This document shows positions 33,011 through 43,800 of a stretch of 64,000 nucleotides of DNA, in pieces. The notes below the pieces were generated by a model that saw only the letters and a program-made list of their open reading frames with translations, did not search any database and had not been told where the DNA came from. The stretch covers positions 3,274,445 to 3,338,444 of the forward strand of contig JAVRFU010003718.1 of the NCBI GenBank assembly GCA_032717465.1, read 5' to 3'. This DNA is from Coenobita brevimanus (lineage: Eukaryota > Arthropoda > Malacostraca > Decapoda > Coenobitidae). The translations under genes were made by a program, and so were the position numbers. Within the stretch, counting starts at the first letter, position 1. Each line of letters starts with the position of its first letter.

Positions 33011-33254
33011 TTTATCTATCTATTGCCAGATGCCTCAATCCCCCACGGGATGGCCACAAACAAACTGCCTCTACGTCGCCCTGTCCCACACCATTTCACT
33101 GCCCTGCTCCCAACTCACACCCCCCTCTCTCATAAACCTCTCCACCCCATCCCTCCATCTCACCGTTGGCCTTCCCCTCCCTCTCCTCCCCTCCACCTAA
33201 CTCACACACACTCTCCTCATCAGTCTCTCACCCTCCATCCTCTCCACATGGAAT
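33011..33254 (-). mobile_element. RTE 3'-terminal fragment with (TAGA)n tail
   Basis: TATCTATTTATCTATC, then GCCAGATGCCTCAATCCC and GGATGGCCACAAACAAA, collinear with 60070-60310. It is truncated on the right at about 33254. Confidence 0.85.
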
Positions 33255-33739
33255 AATAAAATCATGGAAATTGAAGCAAAACCAAGGGTCTGAGGACAAA
33301 AAGTTTAAGAAGTACCGCGAGTGCAGAAACAGGGGGGGGGGGTTCTACCAGCATTCAGCCAAGGCCGAGCCGGCCCACATCCTGAATAATTGCTCGTGGT
33401 TGGACGCAGTCTGCGTCGTCCAGTAATGAGAGGGTTAACTGCAACAGCAAATAATACTACACTCAAAATACTCCTCTGTGGCACCTCCTCCTCCTCAGAG
33501 TACAGCGGAGAGTTCACATCCCACACACACTCACACACACACGAACAGCCGGAGAGAGAGGACGTCCCAGGCATCGCTCCTGACCTTGAGTAGTTTCAGG
33601 AATTTTGTCTGTCCTGTCTCCTAGGGTCTTTCTTTAAATTTAAAATAATGAAAGTTGGTAGACTACCAAAAATGTAAAGATTTGTTGGCAATAGTATACA
33701 TGAATGTTTGTGGCTTATTGGTAACAGCTGTTTAGGTAC
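33255..33739 (+). other. Leader region of the intact retrotransposon, part unassigned
   Basis: 33255-33450 is unrecognised and ends in GAGGGTTAAC, which faintly resembles the piggyBac-like right ends. 33500-33739 is probably the 5' UTR of the element whose ORF1 starts at 33740. A CA-rich stretch is followed by GACGTC...GCATCGCTCC, similar to GACGTC...CATCGTCGCTCC at 39632-39656 upstream of the second element. The true 5' end is not located. Confidence 0.4.
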
Positions 33740-34651
33740 TTGATCGGTACGTTAAAGATGGCCGAAAATGTAAACAATGAGGGAATGGAATTTCAAGGAT
33801 TTGATGCTAATACTAATGTCATGGACCTGGTGAAAACATTAATTATGAGGATTAGTGAACTCGAAAAAAAAGTAGAGAATCTAGTGATAAAGGATGTGTC
33901 AGGAAATACGGAAACCACCATACAGAGTCTAATCCAGTCCAACGAAACAGCCAATGAAGAGATTAAGAATTTGAAGCGGGAAAATGTTGAACTGAGGAGG
34001 AAACTTGAAGAGAGTACTAATAAAACGGAGAAGGTGAGTAATGTACTAGAAGAACACAAGGCAAAGTGGGCACACGTAGAGGAAGAACAGAAAGAAGTGG
34101 TCAGCTTAAGAGAGATCATCCAGGAAGAAAGGGAAATGAACAAGAAAGAAATGGAAGAAAATGTAGTGAAAATACTGAAGAAAAAAGAGAAAATAGTGAG
34201 AGAAACTGTAGAAAGGAACAGATGTGTGATAGTATTTGGAAACAGGGAAGAGGAAGAAAAGGTTAGGTTCGCAAGACTCGAGAGAGACATGAACATGGTG
34301 AGAGGAATATTAGGCAAGATTGACCCTGAAGGAAACAAGTGGGTAAAAGAAATTGAGGAAGTAAGGAGGATAGGGCCTTATAAGAAAGGGGAAACAAGAC
34401 CAATGAGAGTCAAGTTTACATCAGAAAGTGTAATAAATGAGATACTTAAAGTGACCTGGAAATTAAGCAAAGAGGCGGGGATGGAAAATATTATAACAAG
34501 AAAAGATCTGAATGAAGAAGAAAGAGAAGCTTTAAAATCATTAAAGGAAGAAGTAAAGGAAAAAAATGATAAGAGGACAGAGGAAGAACGTAATACTTTT
34601 TTTTGGAGAGTATTGGATATGAAAGTAAGGAAATGGTATTTAAGGAAATAG
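33740..34651 (+). CDS. ORF1 protein of an intact CR1/L2-like retrotransposon
   Basis: 303 codons, open from MIGTLKMAEN; a second start is MAENVNNEGMEF. Residues about 25-150 are Lys/Glu-rich with heptad spacing and probably form a coiled coil (ISELEKKVENL, LKRENVELRRKLEE). From about residue 165 a folded segment reads CVIVFGNREEEE, VRRIGPYKKGETRPMRVKF and IITRKDLNEEEREALK. This looks like the RNA-binding part of LINE ORF1 proteins, followed by FFWRVLDMKVRKWYL. Coiled-coil plus RNA-binding ORF1 proteins package the element RNA. There is no Cys knuckle and no esterase motif. The last 49 nt overlap ORF2 in another frame. No stop or frameshift is seen. Confidence 0.88.
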   Translation: MIGTLKMAENVNNEGMEFQGFDANTNVMDLVKTLIMRISELEKKVENLVIKDVSGNTETTIQSLIQSNETANEEIKNLKRENVELRRKLEESTNKTEKVSNVLEEHKAKWAHVEEEQKEVVSLREIIQEEREMNKKEMEENVVKILKKKEKIVRETVERNRCVIVFGNREEEEKVRFARLERDMNMVRGILGKIDPEGNKWVKEIEEVRRIGPYKKGETRPMRVKFTSESVINEILKVTWKLSKEAGMENIITRKDLNEEEREALKSLKEEVKEKNDKRTEEERNTFFWRVLDMKVRKWYLRK

Positions 34652-37584
34652 AAGTGAAGGAAATTAGGGTGGATGGTTGTGAAAGATCAGAAGTTGAGGA
34701 AGTGGTACGGACAGAGAGTAGGAGAGAAGAGGGTATTAATAATGTCAAAAATAATTTGAAGGTGATATATACTAATGTTGATGGTTTCATATCGACAAGG
34801 ATCGAAATTAATGATTTCTTGAGAGAACATGAACCTGATGTCATGTGCTTTGTAGAGACCAAATTAAGAGAAGATATTGATGTTCATTTGGGAGATGGTA
34901 AATACAAACTGTGGAGAAAAGACAGAAAAGAAAAAAAGGGAGGAGGAGTGATGATAGCAGTGAAGAACAACATAAATGTAGATACTGTGGAAATGGGAGA
35001 AGGCAGGGCTGAAGTGATATATATGAAATTAGAAACTGGAGAGAATGTTAAGAGAGATATGGCGGTAGTGTATGTTCCCCCAAAGACGAGAGCATGGAAG
35101 GATGACGAATACCATGAGATGTTGTCAGATATGGCTAGCTACTTGCAAAAAATAATTGAGAAAAGCAATAATATAATTTTGGTGGGTGACTTTAATTGTA
35201 AAGAGGTGAACTGGAAGGAATGGTACTCGGGAGGTGGCGAGGATTCGTGGGGTACTATGTTATTAAATATAATAATGAATAATGTGATGACGCAGTGGGT
35301 CAAAGAAGAGACACGGTTTCGAGGTGAGGACACACCAGCAAGGTTAGATTTACTGTTCACCAAAGAACCTGATGTAATAGAATCATTGGAATATCTCTGT
35401 CCTTTGGGAAAAAGTGATCACGTGGTCATTGAGTTCCAGATGTTAATAGGAAACGTCGAGCCAAGAGACGAGCTTCATAGACAGGGAAGATACAACTTTG
35501 GCAAAGCAAATTTTACAGGATTGAGAAACTTTTTTGAAAATGCGGATTGGAGAAAATTCAGAGAAACAAGAGAGATACAGAGGAAGTGGGATATCTTTCT
35601 AGACCTCTATAATTTGGGAGTGGAAAAATTTGTACCAAGAGTAAGAGGGAAAGAAAACAGGAAAAAGGAGTGGTTTAATAGAAGGTGTATGATAGCCAAA
35701 AAAGAGAGAGATAAGGCGTGGAACAATTGGAGAAAGAGAGGTAACGACAGAACAAAGGAAGAATATAAAAGAACAAGAAACGAATACACAAGAATACGTA
35801 GGGAAGAAGAAAGGAATTTTGAAAAAGGTATAATTGACAAATGCAAGGATGAACCCAAACTGTTTTATAGATTTGTTAATGGCAAACTGAAACAAAAGGA
35901 AGGAATCACCAAGCTGAAAGTAGATGGAGAGGTCTTTAATGATGCGGCAATGCAAGCAGAAAAAATGAACAAACGTTTCCAGTCAGTTTTCACTAAAGAA
36001 AAGGAGCTTGTGGAAGGGGAGGGAGTGATTAGAAATGTTCCGGTGATGAAAGATATAAAAGTGGAGGTGCAGGAAGTGTATAAATTACTGGAAACTCAAG
36101 ATGTAAGGAAAGCCCCAGGACCTGATGGAATTTCTAATTGGGTACTGAAGGAATGCAGAGAACAACTGGCGGATAAAATTCACAGCTTAATTGTATGCTC
36201 ACTGGAAGAGGGGAAAGTGCCAAAAGAATGGAAGAGGGCAAATGTGGTACCAATTTACAAGGGAGGAAACAGGGAAGAACCCCTGAATTATAGACCAGTG
36301 TCTCTAACCAGCGTGGTCGCAAAATTGTGTGAGAGAATCCTGAAAGACAGATGGATAAAATATCTGGAAGAGATGAATATTTTGGCTGAATGTCAGTTTG
36401 GATTCAGAAGTGGAAGGTCATGTGTTTCCAACTTGTTGAGCTTTTACTCAAGAGCGATTGATGTGGTACAGGAGAGAGATGGTTGGGTGGATTGTGTGTA
36501 CTTAGACTTAGAGAAGGCCTTTGACAAGGTACCTCATAAGAGACTAATGTGGAAACTAGAATATATAGGAGGACTAAAGGGGAAACTTCTGGAATGGATG
36601 AGAGACTTTTTGAGAGACAGACAAATGAGGACAGTAATAAAGGAAAAGATGTCTGGATGGAGGGAAGTAACAAGTGGAGTCCCTCAAGGCTCAGTGTTGG
36701 CGCCAGTAATGTTCCTGATTTATGTAAATGATATGGTAGATGGAGTGAACAGTTATGCGAGTCTGTTTGCTGATGATGTAAAGATCTTGAGGAAGATAGA
36801 GGTTGAGGAGGATTGTAAAATACTGCAGGAGGATTTGGATAGGATACACAATTGGAGCCGGACGTGGGAAATGAAATTTAATGTAAAGAAATGTAAAATA
36901 TTGGAAATGGGTAAAAGTACCAGGAGACCATCACTGAATTATTTTTTGGGTAATGAATTAATCACAAAAAGGAGAGAAGAGAAAGATTTGGGAGTGCTGG
37001 TCCAAGATAGTTTGTCACCAGAAAAGCACATTAACAAGATAGTTGGAGAGACTTATAAGCTCTTGACTAACATAAGAGTAGCATTTCATTATATGGATGA
37101 GGAAATGATGAAAAAATTGATAGTGGCCATGATCCGCCCCAGGTTAGAATATGCAGCGGTAGTGTGGTCCCCACACAAAAAGAAAGATATAAACAAGATT
37201 GAGAGAATACAAAGAACAGCAACCAAGATGGTCCCCAGTCTGACAGACCTGTCATACAGAGAGAGGCTGGAAAAACTGGATTTGCCTTCGTTAGAGGAAA
37301 GGAGAAAGAGGGGAGACATGATTGCGGTGTTCAGGACCATGGTGGGAGTAGATAAAATTGACAAAGAAGATCTGTTTGTATGGGATAAGAGAGCAACAAG
37401 AGGACATGGAATGAAATTGAAAAAGTCAAGCTGCTTGAAGGATATCAAGAAATATAGCTTTCCTTACAGAAGTATAGACTTATGGAATAGCCTGGACAAA
37501 GAGATCGTCCAGTCTAAAAACATAAACGAGTTTAAAGTTAAATTCGACTTATTGAGAAACAGCGACGGAAACCCACGAGCATAG
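34603..37584 (+). CDS. ORF2 protein (endonuclease and reverse transcriptase), intact
   Basis: 993 codons without interruption. The endonuclease domain has YTNVDGF near residue 52, FVETKLRED, GDFNCKEVNW at 195-204 and KSDHVVIEF with the catalytic SDH at 271-273. A basic linker follows. The RT domain has RKAPGPDGISNWVLKE, NREEPLNYRPVSLTS, FGFRSGRSC, VYLDLEKAFDKVPHKRL (Asp near 635), GVPQGSVLAPVMFLIYVNDM at about 692 and SLFADDV with FADD at 722-725. The C-terminus includes YAAVVWSPHKKKDINKIERI and YRSIDLWNSLDKEIV. There is no RNase H. It nicks target DNA and primes cDNA synthesis. The overlap with ORF1 suggests coupled translation. The upstream start MESIGYESK is tentative. The clade (CR1/L2 group) is judged by style. 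Confidence 0.93.
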   Translation: MESIGYESKEMVFKEIEVKEIRVDGCERSEVEEVVRTESRREEGINNVKNNLKVIYTNVDGFISTRIEINDFLREHEPDVMCFVETKLREDIDVHLGDGKYKLWRKDRKEKKGGGVMIAVKNNINVDTVEMGEGRAEVIYMKLETGENVKRDMAVVYVPPKTRAWKDDEYHEMLSDMASYLQKIIEKSNNIILVGDFNCKEVNWKEWYSGGGEDSWGTMLLNIIMNNVMTQWVKEETRFRGEDTPARLDLLFTKEPDVIESLEYLCPLGKSDHVVIEFQMLIGNVEPRDELHRQGRYNFGKANFTGLRNFFENADWRKFRETREIQRKWDIFLDLYNLGVEKFVPRVRGKENRKKEWFNRRCMIAKKERDKAWNNWRKRGNDRTKEEYKRTRNEYTRIRREEERNFEKGIIDKCKDEPKLFYRFVNGKLKQKEGITKLKVDGEVFNDAAMQAEKMNKRFQSVFTKEKELVEGEGVIRNVPVMKDIKVEVQEVYKLLETQDVRKAPGPDGISNWVLKECREQLADKIHSLIVCSLEEGKVPKEWKRANVVPIYKGGNREEPLNYRPVSLTSVVAKLCERILKDRWIKYLEEMNILAECQFGFRSGRSCVSNLLSFYSRAIDVVQERDGWVDCVYLDLEKAFDKVPHKRLMWKLEYIGGLKGKLLEWMRDFLRDRQMRTVIKEKMSGWREVTSGVPQGSVLAPVMFLIYVNDMVDGVNSYASLFADDVKILRKIEVEEDCKILQEDLDRIHNWSRTWEMKFNVKKCKILEMGKSTRRPSLNYFLGNELITKRREEKDLGVLVQDSLSPEKHINKIVGETYKLLTNIRVAFHYMDEEMMKKLIVAMIRPRLEYAAVVWSPHKKKDINKIERIQRTATKMVPSLTDLSYRERLEKLDLPSLEERRKRGDMIAVFRTMVGVDKIDKEDLFVWDKRATRGHGMKLKKSSCLKDIKKYSFPYRSIDLWNSLDKEIVQSKNINEFKVKFDLLRNSDGNPRA

Positions 37585-37612
37585 TACATTCCGTGTATAT
37601 CACAATTAGGTA
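37585..37612 (+). other. 3' UTR and terminus of the intact element
   Basis: A very short 3' UTR, CCGTGTATATCACAATTAGG, shared with other family members (15400-15425, 25412-25437). The following sequence belongs to a different relative. Confidence 0.6.
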
Positions 37613-37790
37613 TATTCTTAAATATTTGGAACGACTTAGACAAAGAGGTGGTGCATGAGAAAAACATTCATGTGTGTAAAGGTAGACTTGATAAATGTGG
37701 ATATGGAGACAGGACAACACGAGCATTGCTCAATTCCTGTATACTACAAATAGGTAAATACAAATAGGTAAATACACACACACACACACA
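37613..37790 (+). mobile_element. 3' end of a third, related CR1/L2-like element
   Basis: The frame reads FLNIWNDLDKEVVHEKNIHV, then GRLDKCGYGDRTTRALL, the same C-terminal signature as the intact element but a different family. It then has CCTGTATACTACAAATAGG and two AAATAGGTAAATAC tail repeats leading into a short (CA)n. Confidence 0.78.
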
Positions 37791-37794
37791 CACA

Positions 37795-39520
37795 GGAAAC
37801 TTCCTGTCAAAGAGGAAGTTCTGGATAAAAATGGGTAAGCAACCCCAAAGACCATAAAAATGGAGACTTGATAAACTGCCATCACACCAAGCTGCATCAA
37901 ACTCCTTCTCAAGTCACGATTGTATCTGGAAGCATATTTGGAGCAGATGGATGGTTCAAGGTAAATAACATTGTCCATGGTGGATCTATGGTTCTCCATA
38001 GTGGATCACATCTGCCTGAACCCACAGGGATTTAGATACAAACCCACCATTTTCTAAAAACAGTTTGCAAATGTACAATGTCAAAGAGGGTGTGCAGAAA
38101 CTGGACACAATGGACCGGTCCTTCCCTGGCTTAGGGATCAGGATTATTGCCAGGTGTCAGCCAGTTGGCATCATCCCCTCCAGTTGAACAAGGCCAAGGA
38201 CTCCTCCCCTAGATGGCGAATTACAGCATGTGGAATATCATCGTGTCCTGGAGCTGTGTCCATGCAGCAAGTACGGGCAGTTCTCTCTCAGTGAATAAGG
38301 TGTTGTCAGCCTCCCATTCCCCGATGACTGAAAACCCAGCCCCAACCTCTCCTACCGCAATCACCAAAATATGGTGCTGAAGGCTTTCTCCTGGAAACAG
38401 TATAAATTGTTCAGCAAAAGCAGTAGCAACCACCTGAGATTCTGACACAATACCTCTACTGATCCTGGCCACTGGTGGGTTTGATGAACATTTCCCTTGT
38501 ACCTTCCAAACCTGGCATGGAGGAGTGGAGGAGTTAATGGACGAAGCACAGGCTGCCCAGGGGCTACACCGTGCATTCTTTATGGTCCACCTGGATTTTG
38601 CAAGGACTTGGTGGAACTCCACTTTTAAAAACTCACTCCGTGTGCAGGGAAACTTGAGTATCCAGCTCTGTAGGCTCTGCAAACTGCTGCACACTTACTA
38701 TTGCACTATGGCACAGGCCTATGAGGAGAGCAGCCACTTGTTCTGGGAACTGCCCTCACACCTGCCTGGTAAAGAGAACAGGTGAAATGCAGTACAGCTT
38801 CATCAACACTATGAAACTCCACCCCCAAGACTGAGGAACACTTGGGTCTTGAAAAAGGTCCCAGTCAGTCCAGTCCAGACACCAACAGGAAACCTGTGGT
38901 GTGGATGAACTGCCAGCTGCGTGTAGTAAAACTGGGTAGTGGTCACTGCCATGGACATCAAAGACAATCCACATAAAATCTAGTGCACAGTCCGGTGATG
39001 ACAGAATGAAGTCAATAGCTAAAACGGTACCACTGTGAACTCCTATATGTGTAGGATCCCCTGTACTGAGGACAAAGAGGTCTCAATCCTCCATCACTGA
39101 CACCAGCAAATAACATCGTGGATTGGATAACATGTTTCCCCACAATGGATGGCTTCCGTTCAAATCCTCAAGGAGAATGAACTGCCATGGCATCTGGTGA
39201 ACCAATCCATCAAGGTTCTCTCAAATGGCAACAGTATTTGGAAGGTGACAGGTATTACACACTATGCACCTAATGCCTAGGTGCAGCTGAACTGCCACTG
39301 CCTGGAGACAAGACTGCAGGGAAAATATGAAAGGCAAATCAGCACAGCGGAAGATGGCACAGCCACCCTGATGACCACTTGCAGGATGTGGGGTTGAGAA
39401 TATTCCAGCATATCCCCTGGGTAGAGAAAATATCTGGTTCCTCAGAAAAGTGTCAAGCATGTAGTTGTTGCTGTGTAATATTTGCCGCACAAGGTGGGGC
39501 ACGGGCAAACGAAGAGCCCG
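37795..39520 (-). pseudogene. I/R1-like retrotransposon: endonuclease and first half of RT
   Basis: Minus strand, from about 39500 downward: AVAVQLHLGIRCIVCNTCHL (endonuclease start), FDVHGSDHYPVLL (the SDH motif, about 38950), a linker with ARISRGIVSES and VVATAFAEQF, then LFTERELPVLAAW (pre-RT). In the palm region (38040-37795) it reads STMDNVIYLEPSICSKYA and VSIFMVFGVAYPFLSR, in pieces. Stops and frame changes are frequent. The FxDD box and RNase H lie beyond the truncation at 37795. Confidence 0.75.
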
Positions 39521-39544
39521 TCAGAGACACTCATGGTAATGTAA

Positions 39545-39545
<1 letters not shown>

Positions 39546-39615
<70 letters not shown>
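39546..39615. repeat. (CA)n microsatellite, 70 bp
   Basis: Perfect alternating CA just upstream of the second two-ORF element. It may be part of that element's leader, since a CA-rich stretch sits in the same place before the first element. Confidence 0.95.
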
Positions 39616-39617
<2 letters not shown>

Positions 39618-39892
39618 CAGGGAGTCATCAGATGCAGACGTCGGACATCGTCGCTCCGTAACAAAACAGTGGCAATTACCTAAATTAGTATCTTTGAATG
39701 AGTCAAGCTCTGTACCAGGTTAGACTAAATGATTTTTCATTATTAAAAGGTAAAGAAATAATAAGTTTAAATAAGACTGGTTCAAACAACAAAGAACTAA
39801 GATGCGTTGAGTCAGCTGGGTTTGTTTATACTACAGCAAGACGGGGAAAGCGTGCACACTCTGTAAGTACTCTGTTCATTTAGTATTACAAA

Positions 39893-40825
39893 ATGGATAC
39901 ATACTTCAGTAAAACAAATTTGGAAAAGAAAAGGGATAAAAGTAAACAGCAAAATGATTATTTCTACCAAGAACTGGTTGAAGTGGAGACTCACAATAGA
40001 CTGGTTGAACGTGTACACAAACTAGAAATGGCTTTCAAAAATGAAATTGATGAAATAAAGAAGCATATGCACTTGCAAAAGGAAGAGATAGAAAAACTAG
40101 GAAGGGAGGCCAATAAGAAAGACACAACCATCAGTGAACTAACAGTGGAACTGAATACGCTTAGGAAGAAAGTGAGTGAAATGGGAAGTACAGTAGTCAA
40201 TCACGAGAGTGTTATGGAAGAGTTAAAAAATGACACAGAGACAATTAGACAAGCAAGCAGTCTTATGGACCAGAGCAGTGATATTGAGGAGAAGATAACA
40301 CAGATGAATGAAGCTGTGCAAAGCTACAAAAATGATGTGGAAACCACGTATGCTGAAATGGTGAAAGTAAAGAAAGACTTAGAAACAAGGGTGGAGGAAA
40401 AAAGCATTAAAATGGAAGTGAAAAGAATAATCCAAAACAATCCAAAGTTAGTCAGAGATTCAGTAGATATAAACAAATCTACAGTAATCACTGGTATAGA
40501 AGAGGAAGAAATTAAAAACAATATCACTAGAGACAAAAAGGATATGGCAAATGTAATGAGCTTACTGAAAGAAGCATCAGAGGAAATCTGTAGTAAAGAC
40601 ATAGAGGAACACAAAAGGTTAGGGAAATACGAGAAAAGCAAGACAAGACCTCTAAAGGTGACTTTCCAGAGTGCAAACACTGTGGAAGAGATACTAAAAA
40701 ATGCAAAGAATCTTATGGAAAAAGAGGAGTTCAAAAATGTTTGGATAAAAAGATGCCTAACACAAGAGGAACTGGAATTACTGAAAGAGAAAAGGGAGGA
40801 AGCAAAAACAAAAAATGAGGGATGA
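39893..40825 (+). CDS. ORF1 protein of the second CR1/L2-like element (probably C-terminally truncated)
   Basis: 310 codons from MDTYFSKTNLEKKRDKS. A long charged helical region (residues about 45-175, e.g. ELTVELNTLRKKVSEM) predicts a coiled coil. The C-terminal RNA-binding-like part has STVITGIEEEE, EHKRLGKYEKSKTRPLKVTF and RCLTQEELELLKEK, parallel to the first element's ORF1. The TGA at 40823-40825 falls inside the conserved tail. The same frame continues with SEEDKKKFFYKV, and a neighbouring frame has VRKWY, matching FFWRVLDMKVRKWY of the intact ORF1. So the stop is probably a mutation plus a nearby frameshift. Overlap with ORF2 is 11 nt as read. Confidence 0.83.
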   Translation: MDTYFSKTNLEKKRDKSKQQNDYFYQELVEVETHNRLVERVHKLEMAFKNEIDEIKKHMHLQKEEIEKLGREANKKDTTISELTVELNTLRKKVSEMGSTVVNHESVMEELKNDTETIRQASSLMDQSSDIEEKITQMNEAVQSYKNDVETTYAEMVKVKKDLETRVEEKSIKMEVKRIIQNNPKLVRDSVDINKSTVITGIEEEEIKNNITRDKKDMANVMSLLKEASEEICSKDIEEHKRLGKYEKSKTRPLKVTFQSANTVEEILKNAKNLMEKEEFKNVWIKRCLTQEELELLKEKREEAKTKNEG

Positions 40826-43800
40826 TCAGAAGAGGACAAGAAGAAATTTTTTTACAAAGTACAATAATAGGATTGCAGGTACGAAAGTGGTACACAAACA
40901 GGATGGAAGAAAAAGGAGGAAGTTAGTAGAACCATGTCATGACAAGTATATAAACAAGATGATAAAGTTGATGTACTCAAATGTGGATGGAATGGTATCT
41001 AAATTACTAGAGATGAATGATTATGTCAGAGAAAATGAACCACAAATAATATGCCTAAATGAGACAAAATTAACACCAAGGATATCCAATGACATACTAA
41101 ACTTAGAGGAATACAATATATGGAGAAGAGACAGAAATTTTAAAAAAGGAGGAATTATAATATTAACTAAAAAAAATCTAAAAGTCAAGGAAATAAACCT
41201 AGATATACCATCACAAGTAGAACTGATTGCAGTAGAGATCGACACATCTGAAGGTAAAGTAATTGTAGCCAATTTGTATATGCCACCCAGATCAAACACA
41301 TGGGAAAGAGACAAATATGAGGACCTGGCAGAGAGTACAATTCAAAGTATAAGATCCTTGCTACATAAAATGGAAGAGAAATCGGAAAGAATTATACAAA
41401 CTGGGGACTTCAATACAAATATAAATTGGAATACTCTAGATATAATTAGCCAAGAAAGCTGTTGGGACCAAAAGCTCCTGGATCTCATACAAGAGTTTTT
41501 CTTAACGCAACATGTGAGGGAAACCACTAGAAAAAGAGAACTTGATGTACCTTCAATGCTAGATCTAATATTTACTAGGCAAGAAAATGACATTGACAGT
41601 TTAATATATCACCCTCCACTCGGCAAAAGCGATCATGCAGTACTAAATTATAACTTCAGGATAGCATATGACATAGTAAACAGCAATGACAGTTACAAAA
41701 AGAGCATAAACTATAAAAAGGGAAATTATCAAGACCTAAAGAAGTATTTCTTAGAAGTTGATTGGGAAAATGAGCTTAGAGGACAAGATTTAAATGCTGT
41801 ATATAAAAAATTTTGTGAATTTCATGAAATAGGAGTCCAGAAGTACATCCCACAGCACAAAGAAGCAGATAAGAAAATACAGAAATGGTTCAATACAGAA
41901 TGTAAAAAATCAAAAGAAAGAAGAGATTTGTTGTGGAATAGATACAGAAGACACAATAGTGAAAGGGCGTATAATAATTACAAACAGGCAAGAAACGACT
42001 ATACAAGAATAAGGAGGGAAGCCCAAAAACAGTTTGAGGAGGATATAATAAATAAAAGTAGTGATCAACCAAAGCTGTTTTACAGCTATATCAGAAGCAA
42101 AACCAAAGTAAAAGATATAATACAATCCATTATGGACGAGGGAATCACTTATACACAAGAGAAAGATATTTGTGAAGCACTAAATAAGAATTTCCAATTA
42201 GTTTTGACAGAAGAAAAAAATTTTGAGAGGGACTATGTGGAACACGCATGTCCACACATACTACCAGATATACAAATAGCAGAAAAAGTAATACAGGAGG
42301 AGTTAAGTAGTTTAGACAGAGGAAAAGCAAGTGGTCCTGATGAAATTTCATGTTGGGTGTTACGAGAATGTGCAAAGGAGTTAAGTAAACCATTATTTTT
42401 AATTTTCAAGAAATCCTTGAGTCAAGGGAAACTACCTGATATTTGGAAAAAAGCAAATACAGTACAATCCCAGTTAACCGGGTGGCTTGGGGAATTTACC
42501 TTCCCGGTTACAGATTTTTCCCGTATTTCTGATTTTCAAGTCAAATCTATACAAAGGCTATCACAGCAGTAAATACAGTTCAGGTACTCACCAGTCACAT
42601 TAGGGGTTACACTAAGAGATTCCGCCTGAAAAACTGCCTTGTAAACACACACCATGGTCATAACGCACGTGTGCAATGTCTAGCAACTTGCAGTACTGCA
42701 AATTACACCAGTCCATTGTTTACCGAATTACTGTATTCATTATATGTACTGTACTCATAAAAATTGAAAAATAAAATAAAGAAATAAAAGCTTGAACATT
42801 TATTAGTGAACTGATGATGTGTTAAGACTGCACTGTAGAATTAAGAGGATTTGCTAGGGATTTACATCAGCCGGAAATGCCTTCACCTCGCTTTGTCTGA
42901 CTTCCCCCAGCCTCGCGTGACACAATCAAACGGCGGTTTGGCGGTCCATTCAAATTGGCGCACAGTTATAACTTACTGACATTTTTACCAGCCCTTGAAT
43001 TTTCCCGTTGTTCTGAGTATTCCGCTTGTCTGGATACCGGATAGCTGGGATTGTACTGTATAGTCCCCTTATTCAAGAAAGGAAATAGACAAAATCCTCT
43101 CAACTACCGACCAGTATCACTGACCAGTGTTGTAAGCAAGGTATTAGAAAAACTTATAAGAAAAGCTTGGGTAAATCATCTAGAAGAACACAGTATGATA
43201 ACAGAAAGACAGTTTGGTTTCAGAAAAGGAAAATCATGTGTTACTAATCTGTGGAGCTACTATGACAGAGTAACAAACACAATACAGGAAAGGGAAGGAT
43301 GGGTGGACAGTAAATATTTAGATTTCAAGAAAGCTTTTGACACAGTACCACACCAAAGACTTTTATAGAAGCTGTACCATCAAGGAGGAATTCGAGGCAA
43401 ACTGTTTTGTTGGATGCAACACTTTCTCATAAAAAGAGAAATGAGGACAGTACTAAGAGGAAACTACTCATCATGGAAAGAAGTGACTAGTGGAGTACCA
43501 CAGGGTTCGGTGCTGGCACCAATCATGTTTTTAGTGTACATAAATGATATAAACAGTAACACTGGAAATGAAAGCTATCTGAATATGTTTGCAGATGATG
43601 CAAAAATACAAAGGAGAATTACTAGCACAGACTCTTGTAGGGAGCTACAAGAAGAATTAAATAAACTTCATGAATGGAGTAGTACATGGCAAATGGAATT
43701 CAATGTGGACAAGTGTCATGTAATCAAGTTTGGTAAAAGTGGAAAAAGACCTGATTGGGATTATAAATTAGGAAACAAAACCCTATACACATCAGAAAGA

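Noticed and set aside
33793..34338. 181-codon Ser/Phe-rich minus-strand frame
   Set aside because: Antisense of the coiled-coil ORF1; the bias comes from Lys/Glu codons on the other strand.
39379..39723. 114-codon plus-strand frame through the (CA)n tract
   Set aside because: The frame is open only because the microsatellite encodes Thr-His; nothing conserved on either side.
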